DNA of 64,000 bases from an uncultured Clostridia bacterium (GTDB lineage: Bacteria; Bacillota; Clostridia; Oscillospirales; Acutalibacteraceae): NCBI GenBank assembly GCA_944376655.1, contig CALWDJ010000002.1:30664-94663 (forward strand). Direction: 5' to 3'. The position numbers and the translations under genes were made by a program. Below are positions 26,481 through 35,474 of this stretch, piece after piece; the first letter of the stretch is position 1, and each line of letters starts with the position of its first letter. The notes under the pieces are model-generated. The model was not told the DNA's origin and made no database searches. It saw only the letters and a program-made list of their open reading frames with translations.

Positions 26481-27443
26481 ATGAACATTTATAACATTCG
26501 GAAAAAAGCCGGTTCCTTTGGTTTCAATTTGTTTTTTGTGCTTCTTCTTATCGGTTTGATTTACATATTCATTTTTCCGCTTTTGACGATAATTATTACG
26601 GCAATCAGCTCGCCTGAGTCGTCAGCGGATCCTACTGTTTTGTGGGTACCGAAAAAGGTGTCGGCGGTGGGAATAAAAACCGCGATGGAGCTTATGAATT
26701 TCCTGCCGTCTTTAGGTCTGACTGCTGAAATATCTGTTTTGGCAACGTTGGCAAGCTGCATTGCCTGTTCACTTGCAGGCTACGGTCTTGCAAGATTCAA
26801 ATTTCCGGGCAAAAACCTGATTTTTGCTTTTGTGGTACTTACAATAGTAGTTCCGCCGATCTTTCTTACTAACCCGTCTTTTGTAAGCTTCAGATATTTT
26901 GATCCGCTGAATATATTTTCGCTTACAGAACCCGTGACAGGATTTTCCAGCATCAATCTGCTTGATACTGTTTGGACCTTTGTGTTTCCCGCTATATTAG
27001 GCGTGGGACTTCGGGGCGGATTATTTATTTTCATTTTCCGTCAGTCCTTCTTAGGTATGCCTAAGGATTTGGAGGAAGCGGCAAAAATTGACGGCTGCGG
27101 TGCCTTTAAGACTTATGTAAGAATAATTGTTCCGCTGGCAGTTCCTACTTTCGTTACCGTTATCCTGTTTTCGTTTATATGGCACTGGAATGATTTTTAT
27201 TATTCTGCTGCTTACTTTATGAACGATACGCGCCCGCTGACAGTTGAGCTCAGCGCTATTGCTGAAACTATGTACAGTAGCGGAATGACCGGATCGATTA
27301 TGGGGACTTCCGGGACCGTAACTGCTTACCGTACATATATTATGGCAGGCTGCCTACTTACAATATTTGTTCCTTTAGTGCTATACCTGTTTCTGCAGCG
27401 CTTTTTTATCGAAAGCGTAGAGCGTACAGGCATAGTGGGATAA
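26481..27443 (+). CDS. carbohydrate ABC transporter permease (second importer, MalG-like)
   Basis: 320 residues, with AGGAGGTGAG upstream of the ATG. The EAA motif reads LEEAAKIDGCGAFKTYVRII followed by VPLAVP. Other family marks are CSLAGYGLARFKFPGKN and WHWNDFYYSAAYF. It partners the preceding permease; the matching binding protein follows after about 225 bases that hold only a weak hairpin near 27443-27470. Confidence 0.9.
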   Translation: MNIYNIRKKAGSFGFNLFFVLLLIGLIYIFIFPLLTIIITAISSPESSADPTVLWVPKKVSAVGIKTAMELMNFLPSLGLTAEISVLATLASCIACSLAGYGLARFKFPGKNLIFAFVVLTIVVPPIFLTNPSFVSFRYFDPLNIFSLTEPVTGFSSINLLDTVWTFVFPAILGVGLRGGLFIFIFRQSFLGMPKDLEEAAKIDGCGAFKTYVRIIVPLAVPTFVTVILFSFIWHWNDFYYSAAYFMNDTRPLTVELSAIAETMYSSGMTGSIMGTSGTVTAYRTYIMAGCLLTIFVPLVLYLFLQRFFIESVERTGIVG

Positions 27444-27669
27444 AGTATTTATTTGATTGAATATACTTTGACGGCGATGAGCCTTAGCCGACTCAGTATT
27501 TCATCTGAAAATCTCTTGCTTTGCAGCATTTTCCAGTTTCCGTTGATTTTAAAAACTAATTATTGCCGGTTTGTTTGAGTCTTGCAACGTGAATACAGTA
27601 TTAAGACTGAAGGTATCGCGGCTTAAAGTACCTTTCAAGGCAAAACATTATAAAAAAGGAAGATGGAAT

Positions 27670-29169
27670 ATGAAAAAACTTTTTTCGCTGTTCATGGCTG
27701 TTATGCTGCTTATTTCGCTGTCCGCCTGCAAGGTCAATACGACTTCGAGCGAAAACGGATTGACAAGCGACTTTTCTGACGGTGAATTTTTGGTCGAGGG
27801 AACCGGAAATGCTTCGGAAGACGACGCAGCTTCAAACGACGGAGCCGGCGGTCAGTCGGGTTCCGGCTCAGGAGGCGCCGACGGCACGGTTTCGACACCG
27901 GTCAAGCCTAATGAGGGTACTGTCTCTATGTTGGAGGGGCTTGATTTCGGAGGGAAAACATTTACATTTGCCTATCGCTCCGATAATGCTCCTGATGATG
28001 ATGAAAAAGCAAGACTTAAAGCATTCGGCAAGGAGTTTAACTGCACGGTAAAGGCGACTGTAATTCCGTTCGACACATATATGGACGCGGTCGCAAAAAA
28101 AATTGTGGCGGATCAGCCGTACGACGTTGTGTTTCTGCACGGCTCTCATATGCCGTCATGCATTATCAACGACCTTGTAGTGCCTCTTGACGATTATTTT
28201 ACTACTGCAGATGTAGCAGATTCCACTCATCCTGAAAAAGGCGGTATATCTTTAGTTATTTCCGAGTATTTCAAGGGCAAGGACGGTAAGCTTTACGGCG
28301 TGTCCGACGGAGTGAATTGCAGTGTTGGCTATTATAATAAGCAGGCTTTGGCTGATGCCGGATACAGCGGAAACAAGGATCCTTATTATTTATGGACGCA
28401 GGGCAAATGGACGTGGGACGCTTTTGAAGAAATGGCAAAAGCAATGAGTAATCCTTCAAAGGGAATATACTTTACTCCGACGGTCAGTGAAAGCCTGGTT
28501 GCCACCACAGGTCATTCGCATATTTCACGTACCGGAAATGCTTCTTACAGTATTAATTTAGGACTTCCCGAGGTTTTCACCGCAATGTCAAGGCTGCAGA
28601 AATGGGCGGTCACAGATAAGATTATTGACGCAAGCTTAGAAACCTGCCAGGATTCATACGACGATTTTGCAAACGGTAAGTTTGCAATGCTGGCGGAGAC
28701 CCCCGACAATCATATTTCAACAATTAAGGAAGCCATAGCTACCAAGAAATCCGCTGCTTGGAACGGCGGAGATCTTTCCCTGCTCGGTTTGGTTCCCGTT
28801 CCTCAGCAGAAGGAAGGAACTACGTATATTCCGGCAACCTGGCCCTGCGCCATCGGCGCTTCCAAGGGCGCTAAGGAGCCGAAGGTGGCTGTTGCTTATG
28901 CAATTTATAAGAGTATTCCTTCCAATCAATCTTATACCGATACATATGCTTTGACCGAGTCTGAACAGGAATTCTTTAATAGTCTGTATTCGGATTATGA
29001 CTTGGTATTTGACTATTACGGCTTCAGGAATTCTACTACCACCGGATATACAGAGCTGCACAATATGCGCAAAGAGATCAGAAACGGAGCCGATGTCAAA
29101 TCTACGCTGGATAAATATCAGTCGGTTTTAGAAGGCCTGCGCGATGGTGCTCTTAAGGACTGGAAATAA
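27670..29169 (+). CDS. ABC sugar-binding lipoprotein (second importer)
   Basis: About 499 residues from the ATG at 27670, chosen because AAAAGGAAG lies just upstream and the signal peptide MKKLFSLFMAVMLLISLSAC begins there; the upstream 33 codons are not signal-like. The lipobox LSAC gives Cys20. A Ser/Gly/Asp-rich tether leads to a family 1 solute-binding domain (DDDEKARLKAFGKEFNCTVK; KIVADQPYDVVFLHGSHMP; DGKLYGVSDGVNCSVGYYN; WTWDAFEEMAKAMSNPSKG). It is anchored outside and delivers sugar to the permease pair just upstream. It ends the transport operon at a strong terminator. Confidence 0.88.
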   Translation: MKKLFSLFMAVMLLISLSACKVNTTSSENGLTSDFSDGEFLVEGTGNASEDDAASNDGAGGQSGSGSGGADGTVSTPVKPNEGTVSMLEGLDFGGKTFTFAYRSDNAPDDDEKARLKAFGKEFNCTVKATVIPFDTYMDAVAKKIVADQPYDVVFLHGSHMPSCIINDLVVPLDDYFTTADVADSTHPEKGGISLVISEYFKGKDGKLYGVSDGVNCSVGYYNKQALADAGYSGNKDPYYLWTQGKWTWDAFEEMAKAMSNPSKGIYFTPTVSESLVATTGHSHISRTGNASYSINLGLPEVFTAMSRLQKWAVTDKIIDASLETCQDSYDDFANGKFAMLAETPDNHISTIKEAIATKKSAAWNGGDLSLLGLVPVPQQKEGTTYIPATWPCAIGASKGAKEPKVAVAYAIYKSIPSNQSYTDTYALTESEQEFFNSLYSDYDLVFDYYGFRNSTTTGYTELHNMRKEIRNGADVKSTLDKYQSVLEGLRDGALKDWK

Positions 29170-29209
29170 TTTGAAGAGTAAGTTGTTGTATTTTTCAAAT
29201 TGATAATAA

Positions 29210-29248
29210 GCCTAAAACGACAAGGCCAGATTGCCGTTTTAGGCTTTT
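29210..29248 (+). terminator. rho-independent terminator after the transport operon
   Basis: GCCTAAAACG / CGTTTTAGGC is a perfect 10-bp stem (29210-29219 and 29235-29244) followed by TTTT. It separates the transport genes from the glycosidase unit. Confidence 0.85.
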
Positions 29249-29271
29249 GCAAACTTATATGAAATCATTCG

Positions 29272-29335
29272 TTTGAGAGCGCTTGACTGTGTGATCGAAG
29301 CATTTGACAATAAAAAAATTTTTTACGGATAAAAT
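29272..29335 (+). promoter_or_regulatory. probable promoter with cre/LacI-like operator before GH78 gene
   Basis: A palindromic core TGAGAGCGCTTGAC (29274-29287) resembles the catabolite-responsive element or another LacI-family operator. Seventeen bases on, TTGACA (29304-29309) could be a -35; TAAAAT at 29330-29335 is 20 bases further, rather long, and TACGGA is an alternative -10. Sugar-responsive repression of the glycosidase unit would fit but is inferred. Confidence 0.45.
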
Positions 29336-29361
29336 AGACCATATGCAGGAGGAATATAATT

Positions 29362-31614
29362 ATGGAATACCCTATTAAATTCATAGGCGCTGGACTTAAT
29401 ATGAATGATATTGATAAATCTGTTGCGGCGCCTTATCTGCGCCGGACTTTTGAAATCAGCGATATACCTGCGACAGCACAGCTCGAAATCGCGGTTTCCG
29501 GTTTTTACGAACTGTTTATAAACGGGAAAAATATCACAAACGGCTATTTGGCGCCTTTTGTCAGCAACCCCGATCATTTTTTATATGTTGATACATATGA
29601 TATATCTCGCTATCTTTTGAAGGGCAAAAACGCCATCTGCATATTGCTTGGAAACGGTATTGCAAATGCGCCGAGTGCTGTTGAATCAAAGCTACACATA
29701 GCTCGTTTTCGTATGGCGCCTGCTATGGCACTCCGTCTTGAAATGGGAGAACAGATTATAGAATCTGATGAAATCTTTAAAACTTCTCCCTCGGCAATTC
29801 TTTCGGATGATTACCGTGCGGGAGTAGTTTATGACGCCCGCTGCCGAAATGATGCTGTGTTACTGCCTGAATTTGACGACAGTGGGTGGAGAAGCGCGTC
29901 TGTTGTACCTGCTCCGAGGGGGGATTTTGTTCCGAACCGGGCTAATCCTATATCAGAACGGGGAAGAATGCAGCCAGTCTCCATTAAAGAAAAGGACGGT
30001 GTTTATACATATAATTTCCCGAAAAACAGTTCAGGAATTTATAAATTGAATTTGAAAAATACAGTTGCGGGTCAAAAAATAACCCTTAGCTTTTTTGAAA
30101 ACCTTTGGCCGAACGGATTATCCGGGGAAAATAAGCAATATGAAACGCCGGATCTGGATTTCGGTCAGACAGATATTTATATTTGCAAAGGCGGGGCATC
30201 GGAGGAATGGATTCCTTCATTCACATATCACGGATTCGAATATGTAAAGGTCAAAGGAATAACCGAGGAGCAGGCGACTGCGGATTTACTGACTTATATT
30301 GAGCTTTCTACTCAAATGAACGACAGAGGAAAATTTAATTGTTCTGACGAGCGCGCAAATAAGATATTTGCTATGGCTCTTAATTCGGCACTCTCGAATT
30401 TTCAGCATATTCTTACAGACTGTCCGCACCGTGAAAAAAACGGTTGGACGGCAGACGCAGCATTGTCTGCCGAGCATACTTTACTGTTTTTGGAGCCCGA
30501 AAATAATTTCCGTCAGTGGATGCAGATGCTGAGAAGAGCACAGGCAGACGACGGACGGTTGCCAGGTATAATCCCAACAGGTGATCATACTTATGACTGC
30601 CTTAACGGTCCTGCCTGGGATAGAGCGGTAATACTGATACCCTATTATATTTGGAAATACAGAAATGATACTAAAATTATTGAGGAAAACTCACACGCGA
30701 TAATCCGGTATTTGGATTATCTTTCAAACAAAATCAGAAATGACGGTCTGATCTGTTACGGCTTAGGCGATTGGAGTCACGTTGGCAGAGGCGCATGGAG
30801 ATATAAAGCGCCGCTTGAGATGACAGATACGGCAGTTTCCGTTGATATGTGTGAAAAGGCCGTAAGAATGTTTAAGGCAATAAATAAGCCTATTCAGTCG
30901 GATTTTGCTTCGGCACTTAAAGAACAGCTCAAAGGCGCTGCAAGAGAAAGGCTGCTTGATTTAAATACTATGACAGCCTTGGGAAATTGCCAGACCTCAC
31001 AGGCGATGGCAATAGCCTATAATATATTTGAACCTGGAGAAGAAAGCACGGCATTTTCCCGCTTGCTTCAAATTATTCAGCGTGACGGCGGCGTTATGGA
31101 TGTCGGTGTGCATGGGGCAAGAGTATTGTTCCATGTATTAGCCGCCTTCGGTTATGCAGATCTTGCATATAAAATGATAACGCAGCCGAAATTCCCGTCA
31201 TTCGGCTGGCTTTTGGATATGGGCGCGACTGCGCTTTGGGAAAATTTTATGAAGCCTGAAACCAAATGGGTTGATTCACGGAACCATCAGTTCTGGGGGG
31301 ATGTAAGTCATTGGTTCCACCGCTGGCTTGCCGGAATTGATTACTTTGCACCCGAAAAAAGGCTGAACATTGCGCCGCAGTTTGTTGACGGAATTGATTT
31401 TGCCGATGGCAGCTTCAAGGCAAACGAGGGTGAAATCAGAGTTTTTTGGAAAAAGGCAGAAGAAAATGTTCGGTTAGAGGTTTCTGCGCCTGAGACCTTG
31501 AGCGGATTTATCCGACTTCCTATAAACTATACCTTCAAGGATGAGGAGCTTGGTATAGGCTCATCTGTAAAGAAGCTTGAAAGCGGCATTTATGATGTAA
31601 TTAAATATAAATAA
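29362..31614 (+). CDS. alpha-L-rhamnosidase, GH78
   Basis: 750 residues with no signal peptide, so it is cytoplasmic and acts on imported oligosaccharides. The N-terminal beta-sandwich (residues 1-300) shows the GH78 hallmarks APYLRRTFEI, SGFYELFINGKNI and LLGNGI. The (alpha/alpha)6 catalytic domain begins near residue 310. The signature DCPHREKNGWTADAALSAE carries the conserved Asp and Glu used in inverting hydrolysis, and further family pieces include NGPAWDRAVILIPYYIW and WLLDMGATALWENF. It releases terminal L-rhamnose from pectic rhamnogalacturonan, gums or flavonoid glycosides. With rhamnose mutarotase nearby, L-rhamnose use is well supported. Confidence 0.92.
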   Translation: MEYPIKFIGAGLNMNDIDKSVAAPYLRRTFEISDIPATAQLEIAVSGFYELFINGKNITNGYLAPFVSNPDHFLYVDTYDISRYLLKGKNAICILLGNGIANAPSAVESKLHIARFRMAPAMALRLEMGEQIIESDEIFKTSPSAILSDDYRAGVVYDARCRNDAVLLPEFDDSGWRSASVVPAPRGDFVPNRANPISERGRMQPVSIKEKDGVYTYNFPKNSSGIYKLNLKNTVAGQKITLSFFENLWPNGLSGENKQYETPDLDFGQTDIYICKGGASEEWIPSFTYHGFEYVKVKGITEEQATADLLTYIELSTQMNDRGKFNCSDERANKIFAMALNSALSNFQHILTDCPHREKNGWTADAALSAEHTLLFLEPENNFRQWMQMLRRAQADDGRLPGIIPTGDHTYDCLNGPAWDRAVILIPYYIWKYRNDTKIIEENSHAIIRYLDYLSNKIRNDGLICYGLGDWSHVGRGAWRYKAPLEMTDTAVSVDMCEKAVRMFKAINKPIQSDFASALKEQLKGAARERLLDLNTMTALGNCQTSQAMAIAYNIFEPGEESTAFSRLLQIIQRDGGVMDVGVHGARVLFHVLAAFGYADLAYKMITQPKFPSFGWLLDMGATALWENFMKPETKWVDSRNHQFWGDVSHWFHRWLAGIDYFAPEKRLNIAPQFVDGIDFADGSFKANEGEIRVFWKKAEENVRLEVSAPETLSGFIRLPINYTFKDEELGIGSSVKKLESGIYDVIKYK

Positions 31615-31666
31615 TATTGAATTACTGCTGTGAATTAGGCGGTTATATACGGAGGCAAAACGTTAG

Positions 31667-32944
31667 ATGACATATTATGTTGACGCAGGGTGTAAAATTG
31701 CCGGTAACGATGGGTTGACGCAGGAAAACCCTTTACATAGTATCGATAAAATTAAATTAAACGCAGGCGATACCGTTCTTTTTAAAAGAGGAACTGTTAT
31801 CAGAACACCGCTTTTTCTGCAAAGCGGTGAATCAGGTAAGCCTATAACTTACGGCGCTTACGGCGAAGGCGCAAATCCGGTTGTCAATACTTCTGTCCAA
31901 GCCTGTGATTCGGAACAATGGCAGGAGGAATATCCGAATATATGGCGGTTTACCGGCGAGCTTCCGAGCGAAATATGCAATATAGTTTTTGACGACGGCA
32001 TATGCTTCGGTAATCTGCGCTGGGAAATGGAAAGTCTTAAGAAACAGGGAGAATGGACTTGCGATACTTTAGGATACAGTATGCGGAAGTTACCTCATAA
32101 CGGAAACGGAACGGTATATCTTTTCTCAAAGGAAAATCCTGCAAAAATATACAATTCCATAGAGCTTGTTTTTTGGGGAAAAATGAAAATAGTAACTGCA
32201 CAGCACGATGTGATTATAGAAAACATAACCTTTGAAAAAGGAGGCGTGCATGGCTTTGCTGCTACCAATCCCGAAAGAATACATATTATAAACTGCAGAT
32301 TCAGATGTATTGGAGGAGGCATTTTTGATCTTGAAAATAAAATAAGACTCGGCAACGCGGTAGAATTCTGGAACGGAGCAAGAGATTGCCTTGTCGAACG
32401 ATGTATATTCGAAGATATATATGACTCAGGAGTTACTCATCAGGGAAACAGCTGTGAACATATACCTAAACGTATAATATTCAGGCAAAACACATTCATT
32501 CGCTGCGGGCTTGCAGCCTATGAGTGGAGAGGACCTGTTTCAAAGGATGTCGTTTTTGAAAAAAACAGATGTATGGAGGCGGGCGGAGCCTTTACGTTGC
32601 AGGGAGAAGGCAATCCGCGGAGAACCGAAAAAATTGAAAATATCAGTGCCTGTGTTTTTGTTCTGATATGGTACAAGGAAGAGGATCTGGCAGAGAATGC
32701 AGTTTATTGTACTATACGCAATAATCAGTTTTATTTGGGAAGCGGCTCTAACGCGGCAATATGGTCAACACTGAAAAAGAAAGATTACAGGCATTTTATC
32801 ATAGACCATAATGAATACTACCAGCAGCCTGCGCAGGCGATGACGCATATTGACGACAGAACCTATGTCGCCGAGGAATATAGAAGATATCAAGAAGAAA
32901 CAAAGCTCGACAAGTCAAGCAATTTTATTGTTTTAAATGAATAA
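31667..32944 (+). CDS. right-handed beta-helix protein (pectin-lyase-like fold)
   Basis: 425 residues without a signal peptide. It opens MTYYVDAGCKIAGNDGLTQE, then SLHSIDKI-type text and GDTVLFKRGTVIRTPLFL, the common start of parallel beta-helix proteins (DUF1565/Beta_helix). Repeating rungs follow: DVIIENITFEKGGVHGF, ERIHIINCRFRCIGGG, DCLVERCIFEDIYDSG, RIIFRQNTFIRCG. Such folds include pectate lyases, polygalacturonases and epimerases. Catalytic residues cannot be assigned by eye, and its cytoplasmic location argues for action on small oligosaccharides. It lies between GH78 and RhaM in the same orientation. GGAGG lies 11 bases before the ATG. Confidence 0.75.
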   Translation: MTYYVDAGCKIAGNDGLTQENPLHSIDKIKLNAGDTVLFKRGTVIRTPLFLQSGESGKPITYGAYGEGANPVVNTSVQACDSEQWQEEYPNIWRFTGELPSEICNIVFDDGICFGNLRWEMESLKKQGEWTCDTLGYSMRKLPHNGNGTVYLFSKENPAKIYNSIELVFWGKMKIVTAQHDVIIENITFEKGGVHGFAATNPERIHIINCRFRCIGGGIFDLENKIRLGNAVEFWNGARDCLVERCIFEDIYDSGVTHQGNSCEHIPKRIIFRQNTFIRCGLAAYEWRGPVSKDVVFEKNRCMEAGGAFTLQGEGNPRRTEKIENISACVFVLIWYKEEDLAENAVYCTIRNNQFYLGSGSNAAIWSTLKKKDYRHFIIDHNEYYQQPAQAMTHIDDRTYVAEEYRRYQEETKLDKSSNFIVLNE

Positions 32945-33375
32945 ATATTAATGAGAAAATGTATTTGTGAAATACGGATATTTATTTCGGCACCGAAAAA
33001 ATATGAGATAAAGTCTTCCTAAACCCCGTATCCGCGGATAAATCAGCTTGAAAAAATTTTTTCGGATAATTTTTGATACCGGCTGAGACTATTGTTCAGA
33101 TATGTGTACAGCGGAAGGGTACAGGAAAGTAAGATATAGCAGTGAAGCTGAGGCATCGCATTAGCAGATCTTAATAGCAGAAAAGCGGGCAGATACTGTT
33201 TTGGGATAAAACAGCGCAAAAATCACATCAAATACATTATAAAGGCGATCTTAGACTCGCTTTTTATGCAAATGAAAGGCAGATTTTAAATATATAAGTT
33301 TGATTTATGTCGGTTGCTGTCGGAGATTTTATAACTTATTTGTGCTGATGCTTCAGCGGCAGAAGGGAGTTTATT
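32945..33375 (+). other. intergenic stretch within the glycosidase unit
   Basis: 431 bases with no convincing coding frame. A hairpin near 33243-33268 (GGCGA..TCGC followed by a T run) may be a weak terminator, and short inverted repeats occur around 33040-33090. The last 15 bases hold the ribosome binding site of the mutarotase gene (AAGGGAG). A promoter for the rhaM part of the unit probably lies here but could not be placed. Confidence 0.5.
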
Positions 33376-33693
33376 ATGGAAAAATATGCGTGGAAAGCTA
33401 TGATTATAGAAGGCAAGCTTTCGGAATATCAAAGACGGCATAATGAGATATGGCCTGAAATGCTTGAGGTATTAAAAAAGTCAGGAATAAAAAATTATAC
33501 AATCTGGAATACCGGGAATGAACTGTTCGGATATTATGAATGCGAAAAGGGTGTGGAATTTGCCGCAAGAGTTCAAAAAGAAAGCCCGGTTGTCGAACGC
33601 TGGAATGAATATATGAAGGACGTGACGGTTATGGAAACCGATCCTGATACCGGTGTTCAGCCGCAGCTCAAAAAAATATTTACTTTTGAATAA
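33376..33693 (+). CDS. rhaM: L-rhamnose mutarotase
   Basis: 105 residues, the normal length. The family pattern is clear: KAMIIEGKLSEYQRRHNEIWPEM near the start is split here as EGKLSEYQRRHNEIWPEML (with the catalytic His), then KNYTIWNTGNELFGYYEC and WNEYMKDVTV close to the end. RhaM interconverts the alpha and beta anomers of L-rhamnose so that the sugar freed by GH78 can enter the isomerase pathway. It is cytoplasmic. No rhaA, rhaB or rhaD is in the window. Confidence 0.92.
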   Translation: MEKYAWKAMIIEGKLSEYQRRHNEIWPEMLEVLKKSGIKNYTIWNTGNELFGYYECEKGVEFAARVQKESPVVERWNEYMKDVTVMETDPDTGVQPQLKKIFTFE

Positions 33694-33796
33694 AGAAGAT
33701 AACTGAAATGGTTTCGCTAATTGGCAAATAAGGACTTCTTATAAAATTTACTTACGGGTAATTATTTAGAATATATGATTATTTTTGGTGATTTTT

Positions 33797-34486
33797 TTGA
33801 AAGATATTCTACAGCAGCTATTTATTCAGTTTAACGAAGTATCTGTGGTTATACGTCTGTTCGCCGCGGCGATTATGGGAGGAATAATAGGCTCCGAACG
33901 CGGAAGACACGGGAGAGCGGCGGGACTTCGCACTCATATATTAGTTTGTGTAGGAGCCGCAACGACTTCACTTACGAGTCTTTTTCTTAACAACATATTG
34001 GGTTCGCAGGGCGATTTGGCCAGACTTTCCGCACAGGTTATATCAGGAATAGGATTTCTCGGCGCAGGTACAATATTGATAAGAAACAGCACAGTAATAA
34101 CAGGACTTACTACCGCCGCGGGAATGTGGGCCACTGCAGCAACGGGAATTGCTATCGGATACGGTTTTTATTCGTGTGCGATTACGGCAACCGTCATAGC
34201 TTTTTTCAGTGTTACTTTTTTGAACAGGCTTGAAAGAAAGAGAAAAAATCTAAATAACCTGTATATTGAGCTGAGCAATATAGGAGATGTCGAATCCGTT
34301 CTTGATATTTTGAAAAAAGCAGAGGGTTTTCTTGTTAATTATGATATTGTTCCGCCGAAAAGCGGACACAGCGAAAACGTGGGGATCATTTGTACGGTCA
34401 AGGGTTCATGTGATTATTCCGAAATAAAGAAAAATATCTTCGAAAAGTGCCGCGTTGCAATTATAATTTGTGATGTCAATGGTTAA
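33797..34486 (+). CDS. MgtC/SapB-family membrane protein
   Basis: About 229 residues. The start is uncertain: TTG at 33797 has GGTGA 5 bases upstream, and TTG 33785 or GTG 33788 are alternatives in frame. Four to five membrane helices cover residues 15-145, with the MgtC signature RLFAAAIMGGIIGSERGRHG, then GLRTHILVCVGAATTSL and ISGIGFLGAGTI. A small C-terminal ACT-like cytoplasmic domain follows. MgtC proteins are linked to growth at low magnesium and to ATP synthase control. It is unusual inside a sugar unit. Its stop overlaps the upstream frame of the isomerase gene. Confidence 0.85.
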   Translation: MKDILQQLFIQFNEVSVVIRLFAAAIMGGIIGSERGRHGRAAGLRTHILVCVGAATTSLTSLFLNNILGSQGDLARLSAQVISGIGFLGAGTILIRNSTVITGLTTAAGMWATAATGIAIGYGFYSCAITATVIAFFSVTFLNRLERKRKNLNNLYIELSNIGDVESVLDILKKAEGFLVNYDIVPPKSGHSENVGIICTVKGSCDYSEIKKNIFEKCRVAIIICDVNG

Positions 34487-34514
34487 GGCACTGCAATGGA
34501 AAGGGAGAGATTCT

Positions 34515-35372
34515 GTGAAAATATCAACCGAAATAGGGTCTGCGGCGGTCGTAACAGGCGAGGAAAGAGCAGTAGAGCTTGTTGCCAAAGCAGGATTTGA
34601 CGCTTGGGATTTTTCGATGATGCCAATGTGCAGATATGATTGGAACAGAAAGGTACTTGTTGAAAACTATCATCCGCTTGCATCAAATAATTATCTTGCT
34701 TTTGCACGAAGACTAAAGAAAATAGGAAATGATAACGGCATTGAATGTAATCAATCTCATGCGCCGTTTCCTTCTTCAAGTCCGGACATTCGTTCATATT
34801 ATAAACGCGCCGTAGAATGTACTGCGGAAGCAGGCGGTAAAATTTGCGTGATTCATCCCGATAATAATAAATCCGCTGAAGAAAATGCGGAAATGTATAT
34901 GGAAGTGCTGCCTTTTGCAAGAGCCTGCGGAATTAAAATAGCCGCTGAAAATATGTGGAATTGGGATGATGTAAAAAACGAGGCTTCTTTTGCAGCCTGC
35001 TCAACTTCAGAAAGCTTTATTGAACATATCGACGCTGTTAACGACGAATGTTTCGTGGCATGCCTGGATATAGGACATGCAGAAATGCGGGGCGCGGGAT
35101 CCGGAGCTGGCGCAATGATTTATGCATTAAAAGACAGATTGCAGGCTTTACACATTCATGATAACGACAGGTGGCATGATTTGCATCAAATTCCGTTTTC
35201 TATGTCAATTGATTTCAATGCAGTTGTAAAAGCCTTGAAGGATATCGGTTATCAGGGGTATTTAACACTGGAAGCTGACCAATATTTGCAAAAATATTCG
35301 GAAGACAGCATTTTTAAAGGCATTAAAAATTTAGCATCGGCAGCCGGGAGATTAGCGGAAATGTTCAAATGA
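34515..35372 (+). CDS. sugar phosphate isomerase/epimerase family TIM-barrel protein
   Basis: 285 residues from the GTG at 34515, which has AAGGGAGAGA upstream; an ATG 15 codons earlier lies inside the MgtC-like gene and is less likely. Xylose-isomerase-like TIM-barrel (AP_endonuc_2) motifs: AGFDAWDFSMMPM, QSHAPFPS, ICVIHPDNN, IAAENMWNW (metal-binding Glu), ACLDIGHAEMRG (Asp and His) and LHIHDNDRWHDLH. YLTLEADQY near the end supplies the last metal ligand. Family members isomerise or epimerise sugars or inositols. The exact substrate is unknown; the setting suggests a sugar freed by the neighbouring glycosidases. Confidence 0.82.
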   Translation: MKISTEIGSAAVVTGEERAVELVAKAGFDAWDFSMMPMCRYDWNRKVLVENYHPLASNNYLAFARRLKKIGNDNGIECNQSHAPFPSSSPDIRSYYKRAVECTAEAGGKICVIHPDNNKSAEENAEMYMEVLPFARACGIKIAAENMWNWDDVKNEASFAACSTSESFIEHIDAVNDECFVACLDIGHAEMRGAGSGAGAMIYALKDRLQALHIHDNDRWHDLHQIPFSMSIDFNAVVKALKDIGYQGYLTLEADQYLQKYSEDSIFKGIKNLASAAGRLAEMFK

Positions 35373-35474
35373 CATTTACGTAATGGAGGATTTAACCTAT
35401 TAGCTGTTTTTTCTTCAACAAAAACTGACGATTGATCGATCAAAAAATAAGAAATGTCTTAAAGAAGGTGTAAT

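Noticed and set aside
33000-33375. Riboswitch upstream of the rhamnose mutarotase gene
   Set aside because: Some inverted repeats are present but no known consensus or convincing terminator/antiterminator pair was seen.
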